NCBI GenBank assembly: GCA_024409025.1
Contig: JAKSUM010000053.1
Location: 1-7,683 of the forward strand
Source of the DNA: a bacterium
GTDB taxonomy: Bacteria; Vulcanimicrobiota; CADAWZ01
DNA: 7,683 nucleotides
Direction: 5' to 3'
Part shown: positions 1 through 6,273 of the stretch, in pieces
How positions within the stretch are numbered: position 1 is the stretch's first letter
Layout: the number at the start of each line of letters is the position of its first letter
The notes under the pieces: model-generated
The model's database searches: none
Seen by the model: the letters and a program-made list of their open reading frames with translations, nothing else
What the model was told of the DNA's origin: nothing
Position numbers and translations under genes: made by a program

Positions 1-84
1 AAGGATTGCCTAGCATTAGGTGGAAACTTAAATATCAAACTTCTTAGAAAGAGCCTAAGGCTCTACGAAGCCCACTTCCTTTAG
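1..84 (+). CDS. tnpB: C-terminal tail of a TnpB-like RNA-guided nuclease, partial
   Basis: Frame 1 is open from the window edge to TAG at 82-84. It encodes 27 residues that end LYEAHFL. TnpB reading frames commonly run into the right-end hairpin and finish with a short EAxxL-type tail, because the GAAGCCC omega RNA sequence is read as Glu-Ala. No catalytic RuvC residue or zinc-finger cysteine pair falls within the visible part, so the identification rests on position and on the tail, not on a domain. It could equally be a decayed remnant. TnpB normally uses the overlapping omega RNA to cut DNA next to a transposon-specific motif, which favours retention of the element. Confidence 0.5.
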   Translation, partial: KDCLALGGNLNIKLLRKSLRLYEAHFL

Positions 85-100
85 GTAGTGGGTAGTTCAC
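1..100 (+). mobile_element. Right end of an IS200/IS605-type (TnpB-carrying) element, partial
   Basis: The stretch holds the imperfect hairpin 71-92 (CCCACT pairing with AGTGGG, a T-T mismatch, then CC/GG closing a TTTA loop), followed by GTAGTTCAC ending at 100. A GAAGCCC-hairpin-GGGTAGTTCAC arrangement is the familiar right end of IS605-family elements, where the hairpin is bound by the Y1 transposase and overlaps the tnpB 3' end. A second hairpin lies at 51-63 (GAGCC, loop TAA, GGCTC). These elements have no terminal inverted repeats and make no target duplication, so the boundary at about 100 is inferred from the family motif. The left end, and any tnpA, lie outside the window, so I cannot say whether the element is whole or a remnant. 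Confidence 0.7.
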
Positions 101-101
101 C

Positions 102-140
102 TTGCCTAATTGATAGTCATGTGATAATATTTAGTAAAAT
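102..140 (+). promoter_or_regulatory. Possible promoter for the csgG-like gene, overlapping the IS flank
   Basis: Two weak sigma70-like readings exist. One is TTGCCT at 102-107 with a 15-base spacer to GATAAT at 123-128, preceded by an extended -10 TGT. The other is TTGATA at 110-115 with TAGTAA at 132-137, 16 bases apart. Neither is near consensus. Both lie just outside the inferred IS end, in the only non-coding stretch upstream of the gene. Confidence 0.3.
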
Positions 141-175
141 ATGCTTTAAATTTTTTTATATAAAGGAGTAATATT

Positions 176-853
176 TTGAAAATAACTCTTAAAATTCTTA
201 TATGTGCGGTTCTTTTTATGCTTATGCCTATGTGCTGCAGCGCTGAGAATGTGAAAAGAATTGCCGTTTTGGATTTTGATTCCGCTTCCGGAATATCAAA
301 TTGGTGGTCATCATATTCATGGGGAGGCAATTTCAGGCCGGGGGAGGCTGTTGCGTCCGCTCTGACAACCAGACTTGCCAATTCCTCTAAGTTTGTGGTT
401 GTTGAAAGAGAGGCTTTGGATGCGATTTTAAGAGAGCAGAAGCTTGGCGCTTCAGGAGCTGTTTCTCCTGAAACTGCATCTGAAATGGGCCGGCTTATCG
501 GAGCAAGATATCTCGTTATCGGAACAGTTACGGAATTTTCCCTTACAAGCGATGGGGGAGGAGGCAGCATCAGGGTTCCTATTAGCGGAATCAGCCTTGG
601 TCTTGGTGGAAAAGCCAACAAGAGAGTCAGGGTTTCATGCGAATGCAAGGTTGTTGATACTGTCACAGGAGCAATAGTTATGGCTTCTTCTGCAAGGAAG
701 GATATGACTGTCAGCTCCGGAGGACTCAGCGGATTTTATAGAGGCTACGATCTCGGAGGCAGAGGAGGGGAGCTTCCTTCTTCAGCCCTTGGTAAGGGAA
801 TATATGAGGTAGCCCAGTCGCTTGCGAATGATATTGCGAGCGGAAAATTTTAA
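176..853 (+). CDS. Exported CsgG/curli-assembly-domain protein, cut short by an in-frame stop
   Basis: This encodes 225 residues from a TTG start; the strong AAAGGAG at 162-168 lies 7 bases upstream, which fixes the start. Residues 1-23 form a signal peptide (Lys-rich start, long hydrophobic core, CCSA before Glu24). CysCys at 20-21 is not in a good lipobox, so signal peptidase I is more likely than lipidation. The mature part follows the CsgG/FlgT-like pattern: RIAVLDFD at 28-35, a helix LTTRLANSSKFVVVERE around 63-79, GARYLVIGTVTEF at 109-121, and the strand RVSCECKVVDTVTGAIV at 152-168. A glycine-rich loop lies at 127-146. Relatives are periplasmic or outer-membrane assembly and transport factors, but no curli genes are nearby, so no specific substrate can be named. 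The frame stops at TAA (851-853) although the coding pattern continues beyond it. Confidence 0.85.
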   Translation: MKITLKILICAVLFMLMPMCCSAENVKRIAVLDFDSASGISNWWSSYSWGGNFRPGEAVASALTTRLANSSKFVVVEREALDAILREQKLGASGAVSPETASEMGRLIGARYLVIGTVTEFSLTSDGGGGSIRVPISGISLGLGGKANKRVRVSCECKVVDTVTGAIVMASSARKDMTVSSGGLSGFYRGYDLGGRGGELPSSALGKGIYEVAQSLANDIASGKF

Positions 854-1132
854 GATATATCCGCATCTCCAAAGATTGAAGGATATGTCCTTGACCAAGA
901 CGGCCACAGCGTATTCCTTAACTTTACTTCTGCAGACAGGGTATGCAAAAATATGGTTTTCAAGGTGATGCGTTCCAAGTCGGTAAGAGATCCCAGAACT
1001 GGTCAGTTAAGGACTGTGAACAAGACCATCGGAAAAGTCAAGGTAATAGATGTCAGCGAATCATCTACCGAGTGCGAAATCATAAGCGAAGGCGATGATA
1101 TACAGGCTGGAGATAAGGCAATAAAGGAATAG
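854..1132 (+). pseudogene. Severed C-terminal domain of the CsgG-domain protein, in frame after TAA 851
   Basis: Immediately after the TAA the same frame stays open for 92 codons to TAG at 1130-1132. The product runs KIEGYVLDQDG, VFLNFTSADRVCKNMVFKV, RDPRTGQL, KTIGKVKVIDV and QAGDKAI in order. This is the FlgT C-terminal-like beta-barrel pattern (xGxVxxVdGxxVyiNxGsxdGVxxGmxFxVxR, DPxTG, iGxixV, GDxv) that commonly follows a CsgG domain. No ATG, GTG or TTG with a ribosome site lies at its beginning; the first ATG (953) is already inside the domain. It is therefore best read as the second half of an about 318-residue gene, separated by a nonsense codon, readthrough or a base-calling error. Because both halves share one frame, a substitution (for example AAA, GAA or CAA to TAA) explains it without any indel. 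Confidence 0.75.
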
Positions 1133-1141
1133 TGATATTAC

Positions 1142-1170
1142 AATCAGGCTGTCAAAGCCTGATTTTTTTT
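1142..1170 (+). terminator. Rho-independent terminator after the csgG-like gene
   Basis: A 9-bp perfect stem (AATCAGGCT at 1142-1150 with AGCCTGATT at 1156-1164, loop GTCAA) runs into an uninterrupted T tract to 1170. The ribosome site of the next gene begins at the very next base (1171), so transcript from upstream reaches that gene only by readthrough. Confidence 0.85.
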
Positions 1171-1181
1171 GAGGTGTTTAA

Positions 1182-3176
1182 TTGTTTAAAATATTTTCAT
1201 TGCTATTGATTGTTTTTATTTCATCAGGAGCCTCATGGGCATATACCGCTGTATCTGACGGCTATTTTCAGAACGGCAGACATGTCAGAATAAAGCCTGC
1301 TGAAGTGAAGCGCCAAGGGATTTATAATGAGGGGCAGTCTTCCGCAGCTGTCGGAGAATTTGAGTTGAAGGGAATTTATATATCAAGGGATTCAAGAAAT
1401 TCGCTTCATGATAAAAAGAATATGTCATTTTTTAAGGCCGGACGGGATTCTTTTGTAACATCGACAGATCCTTTTGTCGTTGTTTCTGAAAAAGTATCTC
1501 TTCCAAAAGAGCCCGGCAGATATTCCTTTGTCCATTCTGCAGGATTCCGTGGGGGCATAGAATCAAAATGCGAATGGGAGTACCGTGTTTTCCCTGACGG
1601 CTATAGCAGGCTGTCGGGCAGAGTGAACGGCGGGACCAGTAAGGGGTATTATGACGGGGACAGGATTCCTTCCGCAGAGCTTGTCAGTGTATTCCCGATT
1701 GAATATATAGCTCCATATGCTTCTGAATCGATATCCTTGAGGTCGTCTTCAGAAGAGCTTGATGTGCCATTTTATGTCCTTCCTTCCGGAGCTTCAGATG
1801 ATGATGGGGGAGTGCTTATGAAGGCGTCCTTCAGAGGCGAAAAGGAATTTCCCTTCCTGTGGAGATGCTCCGTATATGTAAAGCGCGAAGGAAAAAATAT
1901 TATAGAGTATACGGACTGCGGAAGAGCGGAAAAACAGAGAAAATTTTCCTGGGATGGAATGACCTCACTTGGATTTAAGGCGGAACCCGGACAGCATTTT
2001 CTGTCGACTGAGGTTTTTGCCGATACTCCTGACGGACTTATTGAGCTGCAGGCTCATGAAAGGGAAATTTTTCTCGAGGAATATCCCAGATTTTTCATAA
2101 AGGACAAATCTGGGGAAATTATTGCCGATTCACGTTTTGACGGAATATCCGCATCGGATTTTAAGCATAGATTTCCCCTTATGTCCGGCTATGAATTTAT
2201 GAAGTCTCCTGCCGCTTTGGGATATGCCTGCAACAGAATTTACATGAGAAAGGGAAACGGGGAGCTTCATCTTTACCTTTCATGTCCTGGAGAAAAGTTT
2301 TCAGGGGAGGCTGTTGTTTCGTCTGATATCCGCAGGCCTGTATATGTTGAAATGAAAGAATCTGCGCCTTCCGTCTATAAGGGGATTATGCCTGTGACGG
2401 AATCTCCCGTATCTAAAAAGGGATGCCTTGCGGTAGGACCTTCTCTTGACGGCGCAAAAAGCTATGCTTTCCTTGATATCACATATCCGGAGGATTCTGA
2501 TGCCTTTGCTGCTGTTCTGAAGTCCAAGGGCTGGCAGGCAAGGGGAGAAATTTTCCCTGATGACTTTGAAATGCCGCATAAGGAGCTTTTTCTTAACGAT
2601 TTTATAAGAAGCGGCGGATTTGAGAGGCTTTCCTGCTCATGCGGTAAGTTCTCGGCATCTTTTATGATGAAAAACCAGTCTTCGCTCTTCTATTATTCAG
2701 GACATGGATGGGGAGACGGAAGCATTTTTCACGGCAAGGCGTTCTTTTTCCCTGAAAGGGATATGAAGGAAGGCGATTGGAATGACGGAATGGAAGCTGC
2801 GATTTTTTCGTCATGCTCGGTTCTTGACATAATGAACTTTAAGAACAGAAAGTTCACGGAGCTTGGACATGTCAATTATTCCCCTGGCAAATATTGGGAA
2901 AAAATGTCTGGAGGAAGACCTGCCCTGTTGGGATATAACTGGTCCACATTTGAAGGAAAGCCTCCGAATGCCTTCGATACCAGAGTTATAAGGGCGTTCC
3001 TTTCCGAATATTTTTCAGGCAAGCCCTATGTCTCCGGATGGTTTAATGCCAATTTTTCCAATAATGAGTCCGAATGCCCCTGCGCAATATACAAGGGGAC
3101 ATATTATTACGTTATGGGCGGAAGGGTATGTGAATACCCTGGGGAAAAATGGCAGATAAAGGGTCCGATAGAATAG
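1182..3176 (+). CDS. Exported caspase-like (clan CD) cysteine peptidase-domain protein
   Basis: This encodes 664 residues from a TTG start; GAGGTG at 1171-1176 sits 5 bases upstream. Residues 1-20 are a clear signal peptide (MFKIF, hydrophobic core, ASWA). Residues about 21-410 look beta-rich and I recognise no named domain there. From about 415 (CLAVG) to 640 the order fits a caspase-hemoglobinase fold: a first strand, an Asp-containing loop, then YYSGHG with candidate catalytic His508, then IFSSCS with candidate Cys545. After it comes GRPALLGYNWST and a late GWFNAN segment. This pattern resembles gingipain/C25-like and DUF6345-like proteins. Two CxC pairs (485/487 and 632/634) could form disulfides or bind metal. 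The substrate is unknown, and activity is not proven because the dyad alone is visible. No promoter is evident between the preceding terminator and the start. Confidence 0.75.
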   Translation: MFKIFSLLLIVFISSGASWAYTAVSDGYFQNGRHVRIKPAEVKRQGIYNEGQSSAAVGEFELKGIYISRDSRNSLHDKKNMSFFKAGRDSFVTSTDPFVVVSEKVSLPKEPGRYSFVHSAGFRGGIESKCEWEYRVFPDGYSRLSGRVNGGTSKGYYDGDRIPSAELVSVFPIEYIAPYASESISLRSSSEELDVPFYVLPSGASDDDGGVLMKASFRGEKEFPFLWRCSVYVKREGKNIIEYTDCGRAEKQRKFSWDGMTSLGFKAEPGQHFLSTEVFADTPDGLIELQAHEREIFLEEYPRFFIKDKSGEIIADSRFDGISASDFKHRFPLMSGYEFMKSPAALGYACNRIYMRKGNGELHLYLSCPGEKFSGEAVVSSDIRRPVYVEMKESAPSVYKGIMPVTESPVSKKGCLAVGPSLDGAKSYAFLDITYPEDSDAFAAVLKSKGWQARGEIFPDDFEMPHKELFLNDFIRSGGFERLSCSCGKFSASFMMKNQSSLFYYSGHGWGDGSIFHGKAFFFPERDMKEGDWNDGMEAAIFSSCSVLDIMNFKNRKFTELGHVNYSPGKYWEKMSGGRPALLGYNWSTFEGKPPNAFDTRVIRAFLSEYFSGKPYVSGWFNANFSNNESECPCAIYKGTYYYVMGGRVCEYPGEKWQIKGPIE

Positions 3177-3254
3177 GCTGATTCTTGTAAACTTGATTTA
3201 TAATATTTGTAACATTTTGTTAATAATATAAAAATAAAGTTTACATATTTAAGA

Positions 3255-3282
3255 TTGTTACTGCTTTCTGCTGTGGTATAAT
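3255..3282 (+). promoter_or_regulatory. Sigma70-type extended -10 promoter for the small acidic protein
   Basis: TTGTTA at 3255-3260 is followed after 16 bases by a perfect TATAAT at 3277-3282, with TGG immediately before it forming an extended -10. Transcription would start near 3289, about 40 bases before the ATG. The 3181-3250 stretch upstream is very AT-rich and could act as an UP element. Nothing else was recognised between 3177 and 3329. Confidence 0.7.
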
Positions 3283-3329
3283 ATATTTAAATAAAAGGAC
3301 ATTGTAACCTCAGTGAAGGATGTGGTAAA

Positions 3330-3662
3330 ATGCTAAATGCAATAAATCCTGCCGCAAGGGGAATCGAGCAGCTTAACAATCCGTACTCGGTTTCTGCGGG
3401 CGGGACTGGACGGGCTGAAAGCTGCAGCGAGGCTTTAAGACCTGAAGCAGTTACGGATATGGTTGATGTCGATGGAATTGAGCAGGCAGAGGAGGATGGT
3501 TCTCCGGATGTTCAGGCTCTTGTAAGCGCGCTTTCACAAAGCCAAGGATTTGATGCCGGAATACAGCAGCAGTTTGCTATGAATTCGTCTTCCGGAGCAT
3601 TTGAAGGGCTTGAGCAAGGCATACAGCCAGGAGGGGTTTTCATGCCTCCATATCAAGGATGA
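3330..3662 (+). CDS. Small acidic, lysine-free hypothetical protein (110 aa)
   Basis: I do not recognise the family. The ATG at 3330 has GAAGGA at 3315-3320, 9 bases upstream. There is no signal peptide or membrane segment, so the product is probably cytoplasmic. Composition is unusual: 15 Asp/Glu against 3 Arg, no Lys, His or Trp, one Cys (32). A Gln/Ser-rich stretch lies around 69-88 and a Gly/Pro tail at 98-110 (ending PPYQG). Residues 60-70 could form a short amphipathic helix, but the N- and C-terminal parts look disordered. It has its own promoter (3255-3282) and its own terminator (3664-3697), so it is a single-gene unit. Codon choice resembles the neighbours, so recent transfer is not indicated. 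Function is unknown. Confidence 0.7.
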   Translation: MLNAINPAARGIEQLNNPYSVSAGGTGRAESCSEALRPEAVTDMVDVDGIEQAEEDGSPDVQALVSALSQSQGFDAGIQQQFAMNSSSGAFEGLEQGIQPGGVFMPPYQG

Positions 3663-3663
3663 T

Positions 3664-3697
3664 AAAAAAAACCGGCAGAATTCTGCCGGTTTTTTTT
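3664..3697. terminator. Bidirectional terminator between the acidic protein gene and murB
   Basis: The 20-base perfect palindrome at 3671-3690 (8-bp stem ACCGGCAG, loop AATT) is flanked by A7 at 3664-3670 and a T tract to 3697. Either strand therefore gives a GC stem followed by U residues. It serves the plus-strand gene ending at 3662 and the minus-strand murB, whose stop codon (3696-3698) overlaps the T tract. Confidence 0.9.
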
Positions 3698-4625
3698 ATA
3701 TCTGTACTGGAATGAACGGAGGGTTTTCCGGAATGATTCTGACTTCATTTGAAAGAATTATTCCTTCCTTTTCCAAAGCAAGTTTTTTCAGCCTTTCGGC
3801 AAGTCTTATTATGTCATTGGATGATGCGCCGCCCCTGTTTTCTATAAAGTTGCAGTGTCTGTCCGATACGAATGCTCCGCCCTCATTCATTCCCCTTGCT
3901 CCAAGCCTGTCAAGAAGGGCTCCTGCCGAGATCTGACTGCCGTCAGGGGCTTTGGGATTTTTAAAAAAGCATCCGCAGGTGTGCTTTAATGGCGACGGAT
4001 GGCCGCTTACCCTTGGTATCATTGCTTTTTTCATTCCGGCAATTATTTCCGCATGATTTGACTCATTAAGCCTTACTATTATTGATACGGAAACTGTTTC
4101 GGGATCTTCTTTTTGGGGAAAGCCGTTTCTGTAGGAAAATGGCATTTCTTCAGCGGACATTGCGAAAAATCCCTTTTGCTTTGAAAAAAATGATGCGGAT
4201 TCTATTATTTCTGATATTGATTTTCCGCATGCGCCCGCATTGCCTGCCATTGCTCCGCCCACAGTTCCAGGAAGTCCTGCGAGGAATTCTGCCCCGCTTA
4301 ATGAGCGTCGTATGCAGTATGATGAGAATTCTTTTACCGTGGTACCGCTTCCAAGCTCTATTCTCCCGTCCCCGAGCTCTCTGATTTGTGAAAATGAATT
4401 CTTTATTACAATTCCTCTTATCCCCGCATCGGGAAAGAGGACGTTTGTTCCGGAGCCTATGACTATTGCCGGAACGGAATCCCTTTCTGCACGTCCTAAC
4501 ACTGTAAGAAGGTCCCTGCGTGTTTTAGCTTCGCAGAACCAGTCTGCATTTCCTCCGGTCCTGTACCCTGACCATTTTGACAGGGGCTCGTTCTTTTTTA
4601 TCTCTTTTAAAAAATTTTTAACCAT
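3696..4625 (-). CDS. murB: UDP-N-acetylenolpyruvoylglucosamine reductase (MurB)
   Basis: This 309-residue enzyme reduces UDP-GlcNAc-enolpyruvate to UDP-MurNAc using NADPH and FAD, a committed cytoplasmic step of peptidoglycan synthesis. FAD-domain motifs are YRTGGNADWF at 21-30, GSGTNVLF at 57-64 and GLPGTVGGAMAGNAGACG at 117-134. The substrate and catalytic part shows FSYRNGF with Arg166, GCFFKNP with Cys219 where E. coli has the proton-donating Ser229, and NEVRII with Glu294. The length and lack of the extra E. coli-type loop fit type II MurB. Cys in place of Ser occurs in many bacterial MurBs and should keep activity. The ATG at 4623-4625 follows the stop of the exported Ig-like gene by 17 nt, so the two are likely co-transcribed. 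The ribosome site is weak (AGAGAG), which suggests translational coupling. Confidence 0.95.
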   Translation of the reverse strand: MVKNFLKEIKKNEPLSKWSGYRTGGNADWFCEAKTRRDLLTVLGRAERDSVPAIVIGSGTNVLFPDAGIRGIVIKNSFSQIRELGDGRIELGSGTTVKEFSSYCIRRSLSGAEFLAGLPGTVGGAMAGNAGACGKSISEIIESASFFSKQKGFFAMSAEEMPFSYRNGFPQKEDPETVSVSIIVRLNESNHAEIIAGMKKAMIPRVSGHPSPLKHTCGCFFKNPKAPDGSQISAGALLDRLGARGMNEGGAFVSDRHCNFIENRGGASSNDIIRLAERLKKLALEKEGIILSNEVRIIPENPPFIPVQI

Positions 4626-4642
4626 GGCATGCTCTCTGATTG

Positions 4643-6031
4643 TTATTTTTCCCCGTCAGATATCATGAATGTTCCTGTTACGGGACTGCTTTCCTTGCCT
4701 CCGGGAAATACTGCTTTTACTGACCAGTAAAAAACTCCTGAGCCAAGATTTCCCCAGTTTACCCAGTTAGGCGTGTATCTGTTTATTTCAACGTCAGTCC
4801 ATTTCGCTGAAGAGTCTGGGGTTTTGTCTTTCGATATGGCGATTTTATATGAGAGGGCGCCGTTTGCGTTTGCCCATACGAATGTTGGCGCTTTTGAGAT
4901 ATTCTTGCGGAATATCTGTGAGTTTTTGGGGGCGATTATGACCGGTGAGTCTATGGGAGACGATGAGACTATGTATTCGCAGGTCTCTGACAGGTATTTC
5001 TCAGGGGATATAATCTGCACGGCAAGGGAGTTTATACCGTCTTTAGACGCCATGACCCTGTCTGAAAAGGTTTTTTTCAGTTTGCCTGACTGTGGGATTA
5101 TTTCCGAGAAAAAGCCTCCGGGAACTCCGTTTATTACCCAGCAGCCATGAACCTGCTGGCCTGGTATTCCGATTATTGAGCATTGGGCAGGTATTAAAGA
5201 GCCTTTAGGTATTACTGCTCCCGGATCCGGATCTGATACTGAAGCCCTGTAGGAAGTGCCTTCAGAAACAGTGGCAGATGCCTGTCTGTCAGCTATCAGG
5301 GTCTTTATTCCGGTTCTTATCGTAAAGAAATTGCCTTCGCTGTCCACGCCTTCAAAAAGCCGCCTTATGAATATTTTGCTTCCCTTCATCTGTTCGCCGA
5401 TATTTCTTGGAACTGATATTGTCGATGGAAATTTGACTGTCTCCATGTCTTTTAGTATTAGACGCATGTCATCGGAGCTTCTGCTTATTTCCTGACCGTT
5501 TTCAGTCTCGTATACCAGTGTGCAGCGCTTTACTTCTCCGAGTCCTCCTCCGGATTCCTTGAAGTTGTACACTACATCCATGAATCCGCCTGGAGGAAGG
5601 GTCGCTTCTGACGGGAATGTGTATGCAAGGCATCTGAAGTTGCCGCCTATTGTAGTAAACTGGAGATCGCCGTCATACATGTTCTGTCTTTCTACCGCTG
5701 AAAGCAAATCATGGAATGAAACTGAATAGAAAGTATTTCTTTTTAGTGGTTCTGCGGGGGTGATTGTTACGGTCCTGAAATCATCGGAGTATCCTATTGT
5801 CGCTTTTAATGCTTTTTTTGACTGAAGCTCGTAGAGAACTCCGTTTCCGTCTACATTTGTGTTGACCCTGTTCCGGAATCTGAGGACTATGACCTGATCC
5901 AATGGCACGTTTTTTGCCCTGTGCTTAGGTATTGTTGATACCCTGTCCATCCATTGGGCTTCTGCCGCTTGTGAGAAAAACGCCAGCATGGCGCAGAGTA
6001 TTGCTATAAATGCGTATGTTTTTTTTGCCAT
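4643..6031 (-). CDS. Exported Ig-like (Big_5-type) and fibronectin-like protein
   Basis: This encodes 462 residues. The ATG at 6029-6031 has GGAGA (plus-strand 6038-6042) 6 bases away. Residues 1-25 are a signal peptide (MAKK, hydrophobic core, AAEA cut before Gln26). Residues about 31-128 match a bacterial Ig-like Big_5/SbsA-type domain: P-x-x-R/K-A-x-x-V-P-L near 35-44, IVLRF at 48-52, and TPAEPLKRNTFYSVSF at 91-106. The middle (about 130-355) is beta-rich with no domain recognised. Residues about 357-458 read like a fibronectin-type-III or related beta sandwich (FVWANANGALSYKIAISKD, FYWSVKAVFPGGKESSPVTG). There is no membrane anchor, sortase signal or catalytic motif, so a surface or periplasmic structural or adhesive role is only inferred. 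It heads an apparent two-gene unit with murB. No convincing minus-strand promoter was found in 6032-6140. Confidence 0.8.
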   Translation of the reverse strand: MAKKTYAFIAILCAMLAFFSQAAEAQWMDRVSTIPKHRAKNVPLDQVIVLRFRNRVNTNVDGNGVLYELQSKKALKATIGYSDDFRTVTITPAEPLKRNTFYSVSFHDLLSAVERQNMYDGDLQFTTIGGNFRCLAYTFPSEATLPPGGFMDVVYNFKESGGGLGEVKRCTLVYETENGQEISRSSDDMRLILKDMETVKFPSTISVPRNIGEQMKGSKIFIRRLFEGVDSEGNFFTIRTGIKTLIADRQASATVSEGTSYRASVSDPDPGAVIPKGSLIPAQCSIIGIPGQQVHGCWVINGVPGGFFSEIIPQSGKLKKTFSDRVMASKDGINSLAVQIISPEKYLSETCEYIVSSSPIDSPVIIAPKNSQIFRKNISKAPTFVWANANGALSYKIAISKDKTPDSSAKWTDVEINRYTPNWVNWGNLGSGVFYWSVKAVFPGGKESSPVTGTFMISDGEK

Positions 6032-6111
6032 AAAAAATCTCCATAATTACATTTTAATTTTAGAGATTAGTTAATATTATGCCTTAATCCTGCGAAACGG
6101 GCTGGCGTCAT

Positions 6112-6169
6112 AAAAAAACAAAAAAATAAAGTTAATCGTCTTGCAATATTAAACAACACATGCTATAAT
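6112..6169 (+). promoter_or_regulatory. Strong rpmA promoter with UP-like A tract
   Basis: TTGCAA at 6141-6146, a 17-base spacer and a perfect TATAAT at 6164-6169 with extended -10 TGC form a near-consensus sigma70 promoter. The A-rich run at 6112-6130 falls at about -46 to -64 relative to the expected start near 6176, where UP elements contact the polymerase alpha subunit. This suits a ribosomal protein operon. Confidence 0.8.
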
Positions 6170-6200
6170 AATTCAGCTTTAGTGTAAAGTTCTATCATTC

Positions 6201-6239
6201 CGGAGAAATCCGCAGCCCCAAAAAACTGCGGCTGCTTTT
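6201..6239 (+). promoter_or_regulatory. Structured rpmA 5' leader with mutually exclusive hairpins
   Basis: Three stems compete within 39 bases. They are CGGA-GAAA-TCCG (6201-6212, a GNRA tetraloop), CCGCAG/CTGCGG (6210-6231) and GCAGCC/GGCTGC (6212-6235) followed by TTTT. The last resembles a weak terminator. The leader from the predicted start at about 6176 to the ATG at 6274 is about 98 nt, long enough for attenuation or ribosomal-protein autoregulation. I cannot match it to a named leader family. Confidence 0.4.
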
Positions 6240-6273
6240 GATAAGAGAAACTTGAAAGGACAGGTTTAATTCA

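Larger units (their letters stand above)
1..120 (+). ncRNA. 3' part of a TnpB omega RNA (reRNA) with putative guide at 101-120
   Basis: IS605-family elements make an omega RNA from the tnpB 3' end through the right end. Its last 16-20 bases come from flanking DNA and serve as the guide. Visible scaffold elements are hairpin 51-63, enclosed by CTTC at 40-43 and GAAG at 67-70, and the terminal hairpin 71-92 followed by the single-stranded GTAGTTCAC. By family analogy the scaffold ends at 100 and the guide would read CTTGCCTAATTGATAGTCAT (101-120). The 5' part of the RNA is outside the window, and transcription is inferred rather than shown. Confidence 0.5.

Noticed and set aside
176..240. Lipoprotein signal in the CsgG-like protein
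   Set aside because: The cysteines at 20-21 are preceded by Met-Pro-Met rather than a [LVI]-[AST]-[GA] lipobox; a signal peptidase I site after CCSA fits better.
106..666. Minus-strand open frame of 186 codons opposite the csgG-like gene
   Set aside because: It lies antisense to a well-supported CsgG domain, shows no recognisable motif, and its N-terminal half is Pro/Leu/Ser-rich as expected of a shadow frame.
854..1132. Separate small gene after the csgG-like stop
   Set aside because: It has no start codon or ribosome site at its beginning and stays in exact frame with the gene before it, so it is treated as the severed C-terminal domain.
2301..2579. Minus-strand open frame of 92 codons within the caspase-like gene
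   Set aside because: It is antisense to a longer coherent protein with signal peptide and motifs; no ribosome site or domain supports it.
3664..3697. Operator-type palindrome at 3671-3690
   Set aside because: The perfect palindrome with A and T flanks between convergent gene ends is fully explained as a bidirectional terminator.
4240..4668. Plus-strand open frames opposite murB and the Ig-like gene (also 3601-3936, 4082-4384, 4773-5150, 5256-5495, 5520-5729)
   Set aside because: All are antisense to genes with clear homology or signal peptides and carry no motif of their own.
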